From Acinetobacter sp. NIPH 2100 (GTDB lineage: Bacteria > Pseudomonadota > Gammaproteobacteria > Pseudomonadales > Moraxellaceae): 64,000 nt of DNA. The stretch lies in NCBI RefSeq assembly GCF_000369805.1, contig NZ_KB850224.1:3132480-3196479 (forward strand). Reading direction: 5' to 3'. Shown piece by piece: positions 45,601 through 55,142 of the stretch (positions within the stretch are counted from its first letter, which is position 1; each line of letters opens with the position of its first letter). The notes below the pieces were generated by a model. The model worked only from the letters and a program-made list of their open reading frames with translations. It was not told where the DNA came from and made no database searches. The translations under genes and the position numbers were made by a program.

Positions 45601-47724
45601 CTTATCCAAGGCCAACTGTGCAGCGAATGCAGTGACATCAATCGTTGTAGATGATGATGCTTCAAGTTGAACAGGTGCCGCAGAAACAATCGTTTCTGCT
45701 TCTACAGTATCGTCTTGGATGGATTCAAACTGATCTTCTAATTTTATGCTTTCAGATTCAGTTTCCGCCAGTTCAGCAGCTGGCGCTGTTTGAGCTAAAT
45801 TGGCTAGAACAGTTAAAGTATGCGTTGATGGATAATCAATTTTTTGATCACGAATGGTTTGAATTCGATCAGCAATATCATCTTGAACCGAGCGAATCAC
45901 AGAAATCAGTTGTGGTGTTGCCTGAATCTGTTGGTTGATTAACTTTTCATAAATGGTTTCTAATTCATGCGCAATCAAACCAATATGACGCGCTTGAATC
46001 ATATTTGAACCACCTTTTAAGGTGTGCAGATAGCGCATCAAATTTTTCAAGGCATTGATATTTTGATGGTCCGCAGTCCATGTATTCAGATCAGTATCAA
46101 TCCCACCCAGTAATTCATCGGCTTCCTCAAGGAAGATATCCAATAAGTCAGGATCAAAGTCTCGATTCGCATCATCCGACTGTAACTGTTGCTTATCTAA
46201 AGCGAACTGGGCTGCTAGATCTGTGCTCGCAATAACAGGTGTAGCTGCCTGTAATTCAACTGTACTGGTATCTTCAACCGTCAGCGTCTCTTCAACGACA
46301 GGGGCTTCCAAAGACTCAACATTTTGTTGAGTGAATGAACTTAATTCATTTAAAACAAGTTCATGCGCTTTGCTTAAGGTAACACGCTGTCCTGCCGCCA
46401 AGGTATCAAACAGTTGGATAAACTGTTGATGTACTTGATGATAAAGCTCAAATGCATAATCAAGATTGAGTAGGCTTGGCTTAAAGAGAATATCTTGATA
46501 GCTAGAACGCAATTGACTGGTGTATTGATACATCCCAATGGTTGCATGATGATGGGTGTGCTGTAACAAGGTCTCAGCTTGCTGGCTGAGTAACTGAATA
46601 TATTGAGGAAATTCCTGACGTGCGCGTTTTTCAAAATCAAACTCGACATCTAAGAGGTCATTAATATTCAGTTCGAGTAACTCAGAAACTAAGCCTTGTG
46701 GTCGTACAGTCGTTCCATTCTTTTCTTCTAATTGGAAATCGTAGCTATCCCATGCAACATTGAAGGTTGCATAGATTTCATCAAATTTCTGCTGTGAACC
46801 TTGCAGTTTCATGGTGTGTAAATAATCACGTACAAATTGAGCATAATGCGTGAGTAGTGCTGTTTCATCTGAGCTTGAATCTAGTTCTTCTTGTAATAAT
46901 GTTTTAAACAGATTCTCAACTTTTGAGCTGGCCTCAAACACATGATCAACATGTGCCATGGCAGAGCTACCACGTAAGGTATGCAATGCTCGAATCAGTG
47001 TATTATAGTGATCATTGCTTGGACGTTCATTCACCAAGAATTGATCAATCGTAGCAAGATGTTCTTCTGCTTCTTCCAAGAAGATGGCCAAAGTTTCCTT
47101 CGCAAGAACCTCATCATCTGTATGAACTGCTGTCTCAGCAGCGAGGGATTCAACTGCAAGGCTATCAGGTACAGTTTCTTCAACTGTTTCTGCATCTACC
47201 AATTCAAGACCTGTCAGCACATCGTCATGTGTCAGATCAGTCGCAAGCTTAAATAACTCGACCAATGCTGGCTCAGGACTTTGCTGTTGTTGTAATTGTT
47301 GTCCCAATAAAACCAGTGGTCTGAAATCGATCAGATGACTTTGAACTGCTTTAAAATCATGAATCAGTTTAAAACGGTAAAGATTGAAAACTGCCTGTAT
47401 ATAGCTTTGGATATCAGTATTTAAGGTGATCGTACCGGCAATGACACGATTTAAGGTATCTTCAACCGTCCACGCCAACTCTCCAGACGACTTCGCCCCC
47501 ACCATTCTTCCAGAGCCTTTCAGCGTATGAAAATGGCGACGAATGTCTGTAAGCACATCTTGCTGATGTGGTTGTTCCGTCCATTGAACTAATAATGGTT
47601 CTAACTCAACAAAGATCTCATCTAATTCTTCAATAAAAATTTCAAGAATCTCTGCATCTTGTTCAAGATAACTGTCTTCAGGAAGCGTCATCGTTTCAAC
47701 TAACGTTTTTAATATTTGTTTCAT
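42637..47724 (-). CDS. chpA: Hybrid histidine kinase ChpA/PilL with multiple Hpt domains
   Basis: A 1695-residue CheA-type kinase of the twitching-motility chemosensory system. Five Hpt-like modules are marked by HTLKG-type motifs: H66 (FHTLKGSGR), near 245 (ALHTLRGSSA), near 570 and 768 (both YLHTLKGGSNM) and near 970 (AHSLKGGARM). Then come a dimerisation segment (about 1090-1180), an ATPase domain (HMLRNAIDHGIEDRE near 1280, GRGVGLDVV near 1372), a CheW domain (about 1410-1550) and a C-terminal receiver (VDDSVTVRK near 1580, phospho-Asp in DIEMPRMDGFE near 1624). Modules three and four are almost identical. Fewer Hpt domains are present than in P. aeruginosa ChpA, which is longer. Confidence 0.95.
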   Translation of the reverse strand: MKQILKTLVETMTLPEDSYLEQDAEILEIFIEELDEIFVELEPLLVQWTEQPHQQDVLTDIRRHFHTLKGSGRMVGAKSSGELAWTVEDTLNRVIAGTITLNTDIQSYIQAVFNLYRFKLIHDFKAVQSHLIDFRPLVLLGQQLQQQQSPEPALVELFKLATDLTHDDVLTGLELVDAETVEETVPDSLAVESLAAETAVHTDDEVLAKETLAIFLEEAEEHLATIDQFLVNERPSNDHYNTLIRALHTLRGSSAMAHVDHVFEASSKVENLFKTLLQEELDSSSDETALLTHYAQFVRDYLHTMKLQGSQQKFDEIYATFNVAWDSYDFQLEEKNGTTVRPQGLVSELLELNINDLLDVEFDFEKRARQEFPQYIQLLSQQAETLLQHTHHHATIGMYQYTSQLRSSYQDILFKPSLLNLDYAFELYHQVHQQFIQLFDTLAAGQRVTLSKAHELVLNELSSFTQQNVESLEAPVVEETLTVEDTSTVELQAATPVIASTDLAAQFALDKQQLQSDDANRDFDPDLLDIFLEEADELLGGIDTDLNTWTADHQNINALKNLMRYLHTLKGGSNMIQARHIGLIAHELETIYEKLINQQIQATPQLISVIRSVQDDIADRIQTIRDQKIDYPSTHTLTVLANLAQTAPAAELAETESESIKLEDQFESIQDDTVEAETIVSAAPVQLEASSSTTIDVTAFAAQLALDKQQLQSSDANRDFDPDLLDIFLEEADELMGGIDADLNTWTGDHQNINALKNLMRYLHTLKGGSNMIQARHIGLIAHELETIYEKLINQQIQATPQLIAIIRLVQDDIADRIQTIRDQQTDYPSTHVVQLLQQADQTVAAAALEPVVDTVDILETAETETVETQTEVPESVETEIEVQSIALEELVSSVEVEEEVLEDTSAAQTVETETASAEDDVRSLVEQTFLEEAEELIEQAQGLLKQWFDQRGNRSLLLQLQRNAHSLKGGARMAEMDAIAIIAYHLENAFEQFGVHHFNSNVYDNLLNTAFAWLEDAISKRQYANFDGLKQSLEKMEFVDVSAQLPQKLSAKDIFTPDYTMEFVQGDGTEPPSMLGEWETTERIEQNNEMIRVSADVIEKMIDLSGENAINRSRIEMDLGQLGGTLTEMELAIKRLADQLRRMEGELESQIIARHGGENSRYADFDPLEMDQYSSLNQLSKSLAESASDLVDFKTTLSEKIRDTEGLLLQQSRIQAEIQESLMRTRLVPFSRLLPRLQRIVRQTASTLNRPTELVVNNTEGELDRSILERLVAPFEHMLRNAIDHGIEDREQRLQAQKPETGHIVLNIGRQGTDVVVTFSDDGKGIDVNRIKEKALQTGLMTKDQKLDQEEILQFIFHPGFSTAAQVTQISGRGVGLDVVQSDIKTLGGHVSVDSTLGKGTTFTIRVPTTVAVSDALMVKAGDQQFAFPLAQIDRIVRISPMALEQYFDSQEDYFSIDQERYRLRYLSEFVAGQPIPRLSGVVHSLPVLLIKGAQGQTTALLVDQLIGSRGQIVVKPVGQQFSSIGVIAGATILGDGQVCLILDGQNIARQAQSTARSKQADETYTKQRYDERRLIMIVDDSVTVRKVTSRLLERQGYDVVTAKDGVDAIEQLETIKPDLMLLDIEMPRMDGFEVSNLVRHHEIHRDLPIIMITSRTGEKHRERALSLGVNQYMGKPFQEEALLENIESLLAVR
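45229..45624 (-). repeat. Internal tandem repeat of chpA, downstream copy (fourth Hpt module)
   Basis: About 131 codons from AAQLALDKQQLQ to PSTH. It is about 92% identical in protein to 45820-46215 (about ten differences by eye). Confidence 0.85.
45820..46215 (-). repeat. Internal tandem repeat of chpA, upstream copy (third Hpt module)
   Basis: About 131 codons from AAQFALDKQQLQ to PSTH, the partner of the copy at 45229-45624. The linkers between copies (about 65 residues, acidic) are not conserved. Confidence 0.85.
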
Positions 47725-47845
47725 AGCTGCTTCTTTCGTTTTTATCCACCAATCGTGGGTAAAAATTACGTATATCTATCACACAAGATGTAGTTCCATT
47801 TCGCCATCACCTTGTTGAGATATCCAACATCTCTAAAATAAATGG

Positions 47846-47872
47846 AAAGACAGACACCCCCATCTGTCTTCC
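47846..47872 (-). promoter_or_regulatory. Stem-loop in the pilJ-chpA intergenic gap
   Basis: Inverted repeat AGACAGA/TCTGTCT, extended by GGA/TCC with a one-base bulge, with an 8-base loop. It lies in the 157-base gap after pilJ. It may be a partial terminator or an mRNA stabiliser that tunes chpA expression. Confidence 0.45.
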
Positions 47873-47881
47873 CAATTCGGT

Positions 47882-49966
47882 TTAATCAGGTAACTTAAAG
47901 TCAGTTACTGATTCACGTAATGATTCAGCCATATTTGCCAACTCAGAAACTGAGCGTGCTGTATCAAACGTTGCTGTTGTGGTTTGTGAAGTAATTTCCT
48001 GCACGACATTCATCGTGGTGGCAATATGACTGGCAGAAGCAGACTGAAGTTTTGCTGCATCCGAAATGCTTGCAATCAGTTTCGCCAAGTCACCCGATAC
48101 CGTCTGAATCTCATCCAGTGCAATACCCGCATCTTTTGCCAAGTTCGCACCACGCACAACTTCCGACGTGGTTTGTTCCATTGAAATTACGGCTTCGTTG
48201 GTATCTGTTTGAATGGTTTTTACCAAGCTTTCGATCTGTTTGGTTGCTGATGCAGAACGTTCTGCAAGACGTTGTACCTCATCCGCTACGACCGCGAAAC
48301 CACGACCCGCTTCACCTGCCATCGATGCTTGGATTGCAGCATTTAATGCCAAGATGTTCGTTTGGTCGGCAATATCGTTAATCAGCGAGACGATGTTACC
48401 AATCTCTTGAGAAGATTCACCCAAACGCTTAATACGTTTTGAAGTTTCCTGAATCTGTTCACGAATATGATCCATACCCTCAATCGAACGGTTTACAACT
48501 TGCGCACCATTGGTTGCAATTTGTACCGAACGTTGTGCTACGTCAGCAGACTCAGAAGCGTTGGCCGATACTTGGTCAATCGACAATGCCATTTCGTTCA
48601 TCGCCGCAGATGCACCTGCAATTTCTTGCGCCTGATGTTCAGAAGCTTCTGCCAACTGGTTGGTAATGCTTTGCGTATCTTGGGTATAACGTGCAACTTC
48701 TTGAGATGTATCTGTAATTCGAGATACAAGGTCACGTAACTGGTCAATCGCGAAGTTAATCGAGTCCGCAATCGCACCGGTAAAATCTTCCGATACCGTT
48801 GCATACGAACGTAAGTCACCGTCCGCTAAGTCGGCAATCTCATCCAGTAAACGTAAAATCGCGTTCTGGTTACGGTCATATTCATCTTGTAAGCGTGTCA
48901 CACGCTCTTTATCAGTATTACTACGTAGCGCAAGTAATTGTAGTGCAGAGAATACTAGCAAGCCTAAAGCGCCAATCAGTACAATACCCGCAATGACATT
49001 ACCCCAACCGCCTTCTGCTTTATTCGACAAATCATTTAATGATGTCAAAAGTGCATCAGACTGAGAGAAAATTTGTGAAGATGCCTGACGTACACGCACG
49101 ATCTGGTTGGCGTTTTGCAATACTGTTGCTGCTGCAGATTTCAATACAGCGTCATAATCAGATTTGATGCTATCTACCGATTCACGTAAAGCCGAAGAAC
49201 TAATTCGGTCTACACCAAGCTCAGAGCTACCGTTTAATTGTGCATTCAGATAAACACCAAAAGTATCAATATCAGCACCAAAGTCGTTTGCTGACACGCT
49301 AGAATTGTCTGTACCCACCAACACCGAGTTGATCGAACGTAAAATACGTTCTGCAATGAACACCTGGTTTTTGGTGATAATTACCTGACTACTTGGCATG
49401 TTTTCACGAACCATCTGGTCGACCATCAAGTTATATTCCGCCTGAATTTCAGGAATCGTTTCACTGATCGAGATGTTGGTATCGTAAAGTTGGTTAATGA
49501 CTTTTTGTTGCGATGCAATCAGATCAATATTCTTTGCGACATTGTCCCAAAGTCCACTCACTTTCTTATATTCATCAGAGCCTTTACCGTAGACACTTTC
49601 AACAGTATCTAAGTTTTCAGCAAACTGCTTTTCTGACTCGACCAATTTTTTCATTGCTTCTGGTGTACCAGATGCCGTTGCTTCAGTCGCTTGGCGTGAA
49701 ATCGTTTGCGATAACAAACGCAACTCACCCAAACTACGAGTCAATTGATTCGAACGTGGTACGCTGACGAATAAGTATATTAAGAGGATGACTGCAAGGG
49801 CCAACGCAATTAAAGCACGATAGATAATCGGTTTTGATTTTTCAGTCTCACCGAATAAGCGTGAAAACTGGTCAAGTTGTGTTCGAATATTATCTAAGAA
49901 CACACCGCCTTTTTTCAGCCCTGCACTATCGCCATTGCCGTTCTTTTTTTTAAGTTTAAAGCCCAT
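47882..49966 (-). CDS. pilJ: Methyl-accepting chemotaxis protein PilJ
   Basis: A 694-residue receptor of the Pil-Chp pathway. Two membrane helices (about residues 48-68 and 327-348) flank a periplasmic helical region of about 255 residues of the PilJ type. A HAMP segment and a cytoplasmic coiled-coil domain follow. The signalling tip [20 protein letters not shown] is near 542-561, where it contacts CheW proteins. GGAGAAGCTGAT precedes the ATG. It senses pilus-linked surface cues in Pseudomonas; the same role is expected here. Confidence 0.96.
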   Translation of the reverse strand: MGFKLKKKNGNGDSAGLKKGGVFLDNIRTQLDQFSRLFGETEKSKPIIYRALIALALAVILLIYLFVSVPRSNQLTRSLGELRLLSQTISRQATEATASGTPEAMKKLVESEKQFAENLDTVESVYGKGSDEYKKVSGLWDNVAKNIDLIASQQKVINQLYDTNISISETIPEIQAEYNLMVDQMVRENMPSSQVIITKNQVFIAERILRSINSVLVGTDNSSVSANDFGADIDTFGVYLNAQLNGSSELGVDRISSSALRESVDSIKSDYDAVLKSAAATVLQNANQIVRVRQASSQIFSQSDALLTSLNDLSNKAEGGWGNVIAGIVLIGALGLLVFSALQLLALRSNTDKERVTRLQDEYDRNQNAILRLLDEIADLADGDLRSYATVSEDFTGAIADSINFAIDQLRDLVSRITDTSQEVARYTQDTQSITNQLAEASEHQAQEIAGASAAMNEMALSIDQVSANASESADVAQRSVQIATNGAQVVNRSIEGMDHIREQIQETSKRIKRLGESSQEIGNIVSLINDIADQTNILALNAAIQASMAGEAGRGFAVVADEVQRLAERSASATKQIESLVKTIQTDTNEAVISMEQTTSEVVRGANLAKDAGIALDEIQTVSGDLAKLIASISDAAKLQSASASHIATTMNVVQEITSQTTTATFDTARSVSELANMAESLRESVTDFKLPD

Positions 49967-50012
49967 ATCAGCTTCTCCCCAAATACGCGTTTATCTTCCG
50001 TAGCGTATTAAA

Positions 50013-50549
50013 TTAGTTTATAAATTTTATTGATGCATTCATGTACTGAGGATTGTTTAACAAACGACTCAATAAAAATACATGCCATTGTTGATTATGT
50101 TGATGAAAATGACCTTGGCAATAATCTTTCAATTTATTATCCAACTCATTATTTTGGGAGAAAAAACTCTTCTTATTAAAGTGTTGAATCCCCAAAACCT
50201 GATCAACGACCAACCCCACATAATGGTCTTGATGGCTAATACAAATAACTTTTTGCGTCGGGGAAAACTGACTTCGTTGTCCTGAGATAAAATGTGTTAA
50301 ATCAGAAACCGAAAGTAGTCGTCCACGAATATTGGCCAAACCACGTACCCACGCCTGAGTATTTGGTACAGGTGTATATTTCGGAGGATAAATGACCTCC
50401 GAAATTTCCCCTAAAGGCGCAACAAAATATTGCCCCAACATCTCAAATGCAATACCAGACCAACGGCTGACTTCATTTTGAGTTGCAGTGTATTGCTTGT
50501 TACCTCGCTTGGATAAGCGAAGCAATTCGATAAATCCATTTGCTGCCAT
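50013..50549 (-). CDS. pilI: CheW-like adaptor PilI
   Basis: A 178-residue CheW-domain protein that couples PilJ to the ChpA kinase. Characteristic stretches are PLGEISEVIYPPKYTPVPNTQAWVRGLANIRGRLLSVSDL (about residues 45-85) and VGLVVDQVLGIQHF (about 111-124). It lies between pilH and pilJ with short gaps, in the standard pilG-H-I-J order. Confidence 0.94.
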   Translation of the reverse strand: MAANGFIELLRLSKRGNKQYTATQNEVSRWSGIAFEMLGQYFVAPLGEISEVIYPPKYTPVPNTQAWVRGLANIRGRLLSVSDLTHFISGQRSQFSPTQKVICISHQDHYVGLVVDQVLGIQHFNKKSFFSQNNELDNKLKDYCQGHFHQHNQQWHVFLLSRLLNNPQYMNASIKFIN

Positions 50550-50589
50550 ACCCTATCCCGTATTGAGAAGGCTCATCTTGAGCAAAAAA

Positions 50590-50952
50590 TTAACTTAATA
50601 ATTGTTTAATGACATCGATCAACTGCTGTTCATCAATCGGCTTGGTCAAATAATCACAAGCCCCTTGACGCTTACCCCATACACGGTCTGTAGCCTGATC
50701 TTTTGTACTAACGATCACAACAGGAATATGCTGTGTGTCTTTGCCTTTACTGATTTGGCGTGTCGCCTGAAAGCCATTCATCCCTGGCATGACCACATCC
50801 ATCAGCACCAAGTCAGGAAGTTCTGCCTGCGCCATGGTCACCCCATCAGCACCGTTGGTCGCTTCTATAACGTCATAACCGTGCTTCGTCAAAATTTCTC
50901 TAAAGCGAAATGTTTCAGTAGGTGAATCATCTACAATAAGTATACGAGCCAT
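50590..50952 (-). CDS. pilH: Twitching-motility response regulator PilH
   Basis: A 120-residue single-domain receiver. Acidic pocket D8-D9, phospho-acceptor D52 in LMDVVMPG, the Thr/Ser in VIVSTKDQ and the lysine in DYLTKPID (near 102) are all in place. The CDYLTKP segment and WGKRQGA are PilH-like. It is thought to act on the retraction arm of pilus control or as a phosphate sink. It lies 20 bases downstream of pilG. Confidence 0.94.
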   Translation of the reverse strand: MARILIVDDSPTETFRFREILTKHGYDVIEATNGADGVTMAQAELPDLVLMDVVMPGMNGFQATRQISKGKDTQHIPVVIVSTKDQATDRVWGKRQGACDYLTKPIDEQQLIDVIKQLLS

Positions 50953-50972
50953 TTTTTCCTCAATCTTTAATT

Positions 50973-51356
50973 TTATGCGCTAACGTGGTTGCGAATCGCA
51001 TTTAACAGCTCATCTTTACTAAATGGCTTGGTTAAATATTCATCCGACCCCACAACACGCCCTTTGGCCTGGTCAAACAAACCGTCTTTGCTTGACAACA
51101 TAATCACTGGAATATTTTGATAATTTAGAGAATTTTTAATTAATGCACAGGTTTGATAACCGTCTAAACGAGGCATCATGATGTCTACAAAAACGATATC
51201 TGGATTGGCTTCTGCGATTTTTGATAATGCTTCAAAGCCATCAACAGCAGTAATGACCTCACAACCTTCACGTTGCAACAAGGTCTCAGCTGTACGACGA
51301 ATCGTTTTTGAATCGTCAATCACCATCACCTTTAAATTTTGAAATTTATCTTCCAT
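50973..51356 (-). CDS. pilG: Twitching-motility response regulator PilG
   Basis: A 127-residue single-domain receiver, first gene of the operon. D14-D15, phospho-acceptor D58 in VDIMMPRLDGYQ, Ser in VIMLSSKDG and lysine in EYLTKPFS are present. PilG promotes pilus extension and cAMP signalling in Pseudomonas. The promoter of the whole operon should lie in the 280-base gap to its right. Confidence 0.95.
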   Translation of the reverse strand: MEDKFQNLKVMVIDDSKTIRRTAETLLQREGCEVITAVDGFEALSKIAEANPDIVFVDIMMPRLDGYQTCALIKNSLNYQNIPVIMLSSKDGLFDQAKGRVVGSDEYLTKPFSKDELLNAIRNHVSA

Positions 51357-51635
51357 TTATTGTCCTGCCCCAATACTCAATACAAATTATGGTTGGTTTA
51401 ATTTGTTTTATACACATTAGTTGATATTTTTAACATATCTTTACTTGCATTATCAATGAAGTTTTTTGAACCAATCTATCAGTTTCTCTAAACAATCCTA
51501 AACAGTTCACACTTTTGATTAAATTCCTATTTTTTTTGCTGGATAACTATTTTTAAATGTATAAATTAGCACTAATATACAACTGATTATTATTTAAAAA
51601 TAAGTGATTTAATTAACTTTTTTACGGGGAATGTA

Positions 51636-52289
51636 ATGACTGGTTCGTTAAAGTGCGGTTTCCGCATTCGTCACTTTACAACGATTACTCGTAGTTACAT
51701 TTGTTGTTTTTTCCTATTGCTCTTTGTTAGCAGTTCATCCTTTGCCACGACTGAACAGTCTAAAGCAGTTTGGTATCGTTATTATGACAAAAACAGAGTT
51801 GCCAATGTCAGCACCTCTGTCACACCAGAACATATCCGCTATGGTTATGAAGCACTTGACCGCAATATGCAAGTGATCAAACGTAATCGACCTTACAATG
51901 CTGCCGTAGATGCCCAACAATCCTCTCAACGAGAATCTATTGCTCGTCGTCGCGAGCAGGATCTGAAACTAAAACGAGCCTATGGCAGTCCGCAAATTGC
52001 AGCAGCGAAACGCGATCAGATTTTAGCCACCCTAAAAAAACAGCTGAATTACCAACAAGAACAATTACAACAGTTGCAGAAGGATAAAATTGGCTTTAAA
52101 CGCCAAGAAATGGAATATCACCGTAAAGGCGAAATGCTGCCCGCACAGCTCAAAAGCAATCTGGAAAATAACGCCCAGAATATTGAAAATGTCAAAAAAA
52201 CCGTTGAAAGCTTACGCAATGCCTATCACAAAACCGAAGTGGAATATACCGACATTATTAATCGTTTAAATGCGCTGAGTTCAACTTAA
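51636..52289 (+). CDS. Exported DUF4124-like coiled-coil protein
   Basis: A 217-residue exported protein. A long basic N-region is followed by ICCFFLLLFVSSSSFATTEQ, a signal peptide cleaved near SFA-TT. The next segment VWYRYYDKNRVANVSTSVTPEHIRYGYEALDRNMQVI resembles a DUF4124-type small beta-domain. The rest (about residues 95-215) is highly charged helix, probably coiled coil (LNYQQEQLQQLQKDKIGF). GGGGA precedes the ATG. It is divergent from pilG by 280 bases. Function is unknown; a wall- or pilus-associated role is possible but not shown. Confidence 0.7.
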   Translation: MTGSLKCGFRIRHFTTITRSYICCFFLLLFVSSSSFATTEQSKAVWYRYYDKNRVANVSTSVTPEHIRYGYEALDRNMQVIKRNRPYNAAVDAQQSSQRESIARRREQDLKLKRAYGSPQIAAAKRDQILATLKKQLNYQQEQLQQLQKDKIGFKRQEMEYHRKGEMLPAQLKSNLENNAQNIENVKKTVESLRNAYHKTEVEYTDIINRLNALSST

Positions 52290-52487
52290 GCTCTCGATAT
52301 TCAATAAATTGCATTCCCATCTCGACATTAATCTTTATACAATTCCAATATTTACAGTCTTTGCGATACTTTATACTGCGCGAAATTGAATGATTCATGT
52401 CATAATGCCAATTGCTCAAAACTGAGCCCATTATTTTGCTCATTTTATAGCACTTTTTAAATAACACTTAACTTTAGGACAGTTTCC

Positions 52488-54203
52488 ATGCGCGCAAGCC
52501 GCTTTTTATTTGCAACGTTAAGAGAAACCCCAAATGATGCTGAGGTCATTTCACACCAGCTCATGTTACGTGCGGGGATGATTCGTAAATTAGCTTCTGG
52601 CTTATACTCTTGGTTGCCCATGGGAACGCGCGTTTTAAAGAAAGTGGATGCCATTGTTCGCGAAGAAATGAACCGTTCTGGCGCATTAGAAGTGTTCATG
52701 CCTGTTACACAACCTGCTGCACTGTGGGAAGAATCTGGTCGTTTTGAACAATACGGCCCAGAGTTATTACGTTTTAAAGATCGTCATGACAATCCATTCG
52801 TGTTGGGTCCAACACATGAAGAAGTCATTACCGACCTCGCGCGTAATGAGCTTAAAAGCTATAAGCAATTACCATTGAATTTTTATCAAATTCAAACGAA
52901 ATTCCGTGACGAAATTCGTCCACGTTTTGGTGTGATGCGCTCGCGTGAATTCATCATGAAAGATGCTTATTCTTTCCATGCTGACCAAGCGTCTCTGCAA
53001 GAAACTTATGATGTGATGTATGACACTTATAGTCGTATCTTCTCTCGTCTCGGTTTGGACTTCCGTCCAGTACAGGCAGATACAGGTTCAATTGGTGGTT
53101 CTGCATCGCATGAATTCCATGTACTTGCGTCAAGTGGTGAAGATGACATCGCCTTCTCAACTGAGTCTGACTTTGCCGCAAACGTTGAAATGGCAGAGGC
53201 ACTTTTAGTCGGAGAGCGCGCTGCAGCGACTCAAGCATTGACCTTGGTGGATACACCAAACCAGAAAACCATCGCTGATGTGTGTCAGTTCTTAAATGCA
53301 GACGCAAAGCAATCCGTCAAAGCATTATTGGTACAAGGTCCAACCGATGAAAAAGGTCATACACCTGTTGTTGCCTTATTCTTACGTGGTGATCATGAAC
53401 TGAATGATATTAAAGCTGAAAAGCATCCATTGATTGCATCACCGTTAACTTTCGCAACTGAAGAGCAATTACAGCAACATGGCTTAACTGCAGGTTTCTG
53501 TGGTCCTCAAGGCTTGGTTGAAAAAGGCTTAACCGTAATTGTAGATCGTGCTGTATCGGTCTTATCTGACTTTATCGCGGGTGCCAATGAAGTCGACAAG
53601 CATACAACAGGTGTAAACTGGGACCGTGATGCAACATTTACAGAAGTCTTCGACCTGCGTAATGTAGTTGAAGGCGATCCATCTCCAGATGGTAAAGGTA
53701 CGATTTTAATCAAACGTGGTATTGAAGTCGGTCATATTTTCCAACTGGGTACAAAGTATTCTGAAGCTTTGGGCTGTAAAGTCCTAGGTGAAGATGGCAA
53801 ACCATTTACCGTCACCATGGGTTGCTATGGTATCGGGGTTACGCGTGTGGTTGCAGCAGCAATCGAACAAAACTTTGATGACAAAGGCATTATCTGGCCA
53901 CAAGCGATTGCTCCTTTTGAAGTTGCAATTGTGCCAATGAATGCGCATAAATCACCACGTACGCTTGAAGCGGCTGAAGCACTCTATGCTGAATTACAAG
54001 CACAAGGTTATGACGTATTGCTCGATGATCGTAATGAGCGTCCAGGTGTGAAATTCTCTGATCTTGAGTTGATGGGTATTCCTCATCGTATTGTGATTGG
54101 TGAGAAAGGTTTGGATGCGGGTACTTTTGAATACAAAGGCCGTCGTGATGCTGAAGCCAGCAACCTGAATAAAGAAGAACTATTAGCCAAACTTATTCGC
54201 TAA
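52488..54203 (+). CDS. proS: Prolyl-tRNA synthetase
   Basis: A 571-residue class II synthetase of the bacterial type. Motif 1 lies near residues 40-70, motif 2 is [23 protein letters not shown] (about 137-159), and motif 3 is the [10 protein letters not shown] block near 445. Between motifs 2 and 3 (about 225-400) is the editing insertion, which removes misacylated Ala-tRNA(Pro); its pieces [12 protein letters not shown] and [12 protein letters not shown] are seen. The C-terminal anticodon-binding domain starts near 478. AGGA precedes the ATG and a terminator follows. Confidence 0.98.
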   Translation: MRASRFLFATLRETPNDAEVISHQLMLRAGMIRKLASGLYSWLPMGTRVLKKVDAIVREEMNRSGALEVFMPVTQPAALWEESGRFEQYGPELLRFKDRHDNPFVLGPTHEEVITDLARNELKSYKQLPLNFYQIQTKFRDEIRPRFGVMRSREFIMKDAYSFHADQASLQETYDVMYDTYSRIFSRLGLDFRPVQADTGSIGGSASHEFHVLASSGEDDIAFSTESDFAANVEMAEALLVGERAAATQALTLVDTPNQKTIADVCQFLNADAKQSVKALLVQGPTDEKGHTPVVALFLRGDHELNDIKAEKHPLIASPLTFATEEQLQQHGLTAGFCGPQGLVEKGLTVIVDRAVSVLSDFIAGANEVDKHTTGVNWDRDATFTEVFDLRNVVEGDPSPDGKGTILIKRGIEVGHIFQLGTKYSEALGCKVLGEDGKPFTVTMGCYGIGVTRVVAAAIEQNFDDKGIIWPQAIAPFEVAIVPMNAHKSPRTLEAAEALYAELQAQGYDVLLDDRNERPGVKFSDLELMGIPHRIVIGEKGLDAGTFEYKGRRDAEASNLNKEELLAKLIR

Positions 54204-54220
54204 TTGAAATTCTGAATCTA

Positions 54221-54250
54221 AAAAAGCCGTTTCAATGAAACGGCTTTTTT
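54221..54250 (+). terminator. Bidirectional terminator between proS and the DUF1508 gene
   Basis: Stem AAAAAGCCGTTTC/GAAACGGCTTTTT with a 3-base loop; nearly symmetrical, suiting both convergent genes. Confidence 0.9.
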
Positions 54251-54259
54251 ATTTGAAGA

Positions 54260-54595
54260 CTAAACAGTGAGGTCTTTAATGGTTTCCGATGGTCCATTCT
54301 TTTTCACCGACTCAATCCCCTTCTCACGTGACTGCTCACTCGAGTATAACTGACTGTTACCAATCACCTGATGGTTTGCAGCTTTTAAATTAAAATACGG
54401 CTTCTCATTTTTAGATGTTAATCGTTCATAACGACCATCATCAGGACTATTTTTTTGTACTGATGCAATTCCGTTCAATGCAGCTGCTTTGGTTTTATAT
54501 AATTCACTTGTTAAAACAGTCTCACTGTTTCCTGCTTTTAATACGAAGCGATATTGCCCATCACTCGCCTGACTGACTTCAAACCATCCTGACAT
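54260..54595 (-). CDS. yegP: DUF1508 tandem-repeat protein (YegP-like)
   Basis: A 111-residue protein made of two DUF1508 repeats: GWFEVSQASDGQYRFVLKAGNSETVLTSELYKTKAAALNGIASVQ (about residues 3-47) and a second about 53-103 with KPYFNLKAANHQVIGNSQLYSSEQSREKGIESVKKNG. This is the YegP layout. Function is unknown. GAGGT precedes the ATG. It forms a loose minus-strand run with the next genes but has 150 bases of gap upstream. Confidence 0.9.
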   Translation of the reverse strand: MSGWFEVSQASDGQYRFVLKAGNSETVLTSELYKTKAAALNGIASVQKNSPDDGRYERLTSKNEKPYFNLKAANHQVIGNSQLYSSEQSREKGIESVKKNGPSETIKDLTV

Positions 54596-54745
54596 AAAGA
54601 CCTCTATTTTTGGAGTTACTATTGATTGTTATCTCATCCAATATAGATCAGCTATTACCGTTTAAGAAGATTAAATTTTGTTCATTTTTGGTAATTTATG
54701 TAATGAATAAAAAGGAGCATTTTCATGCTCCCAAATAAAAATAAA

Positions 54746-55090
54746 CTAAACTTTTTTCACAAATTCAGATTTTAATTTCATTGCACCCACACCATCAATT
54801 TTACAATCAATGTTATGGCCATCACTTGCATCTGGTACCAAACGAATACTCTTCACCTTCGTTCCGACTTTAACCACAGATGAAGAGCCTTTAATTTTTA
54901 AATCTTTGATAACCGTAACGCTATCCCCATCAGCCAAAACATTACCGTTGGCATCTTTAATGATGTCTTGTAATTCTGAAGCTACCGCTTCCCCTTCCTT
55001 CCATTCATGTGAACATTCAGGACAAATCAATAAGTCGCCATCTTGGTAAGTATATTCTGATTGGCATTGTGGGCAATGTGGAAAAGACAT
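54746..55090 (-). CDS. phnA: PhnA-family (YjdM) zinc-ribbon protein
   Basis: A 114-residue protein. The N-terminal zinc ribbon [25 protein letters not shown] supplies four cysteines (about residues 6-27). The C-terminal PhnA domain reads [40 protein letters not shown]. Despite its old name it is not a proven phosphonate enzyme. Standard length. Confidence 0.93.
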   Translation of the reverse strand: MSFPHCPQCQSEYTYQDGDLLICPECSHEWKEGEAVASELQDIIKDANGNVLADGDSVTVIKDLKIKGSSSVVKVGTKVKSIRLVPDASDGHNIDCKIDGVGAMKLKSEFVKKV

Positions 55091-55142
55091 AAAAGAAACT
55101 CAAAACGACTATTATGATGGATAGACGCAGTTTTTCAAAATT

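Noticed and set aside
42167..51356. Flagellar-type chemotaxis operon
   Set aside because: No cheR, cheB or motor genes; gene order and the multi-Hpt kinase mark the type IV pilus Pil-Chp system.
52258..52467. A 69-codon minus-strand frame upstream of proS
   Set aside because: No ribosome site, AT-rich composition, and it lies across the end of the exported coiled-coil gene and the proS leader.
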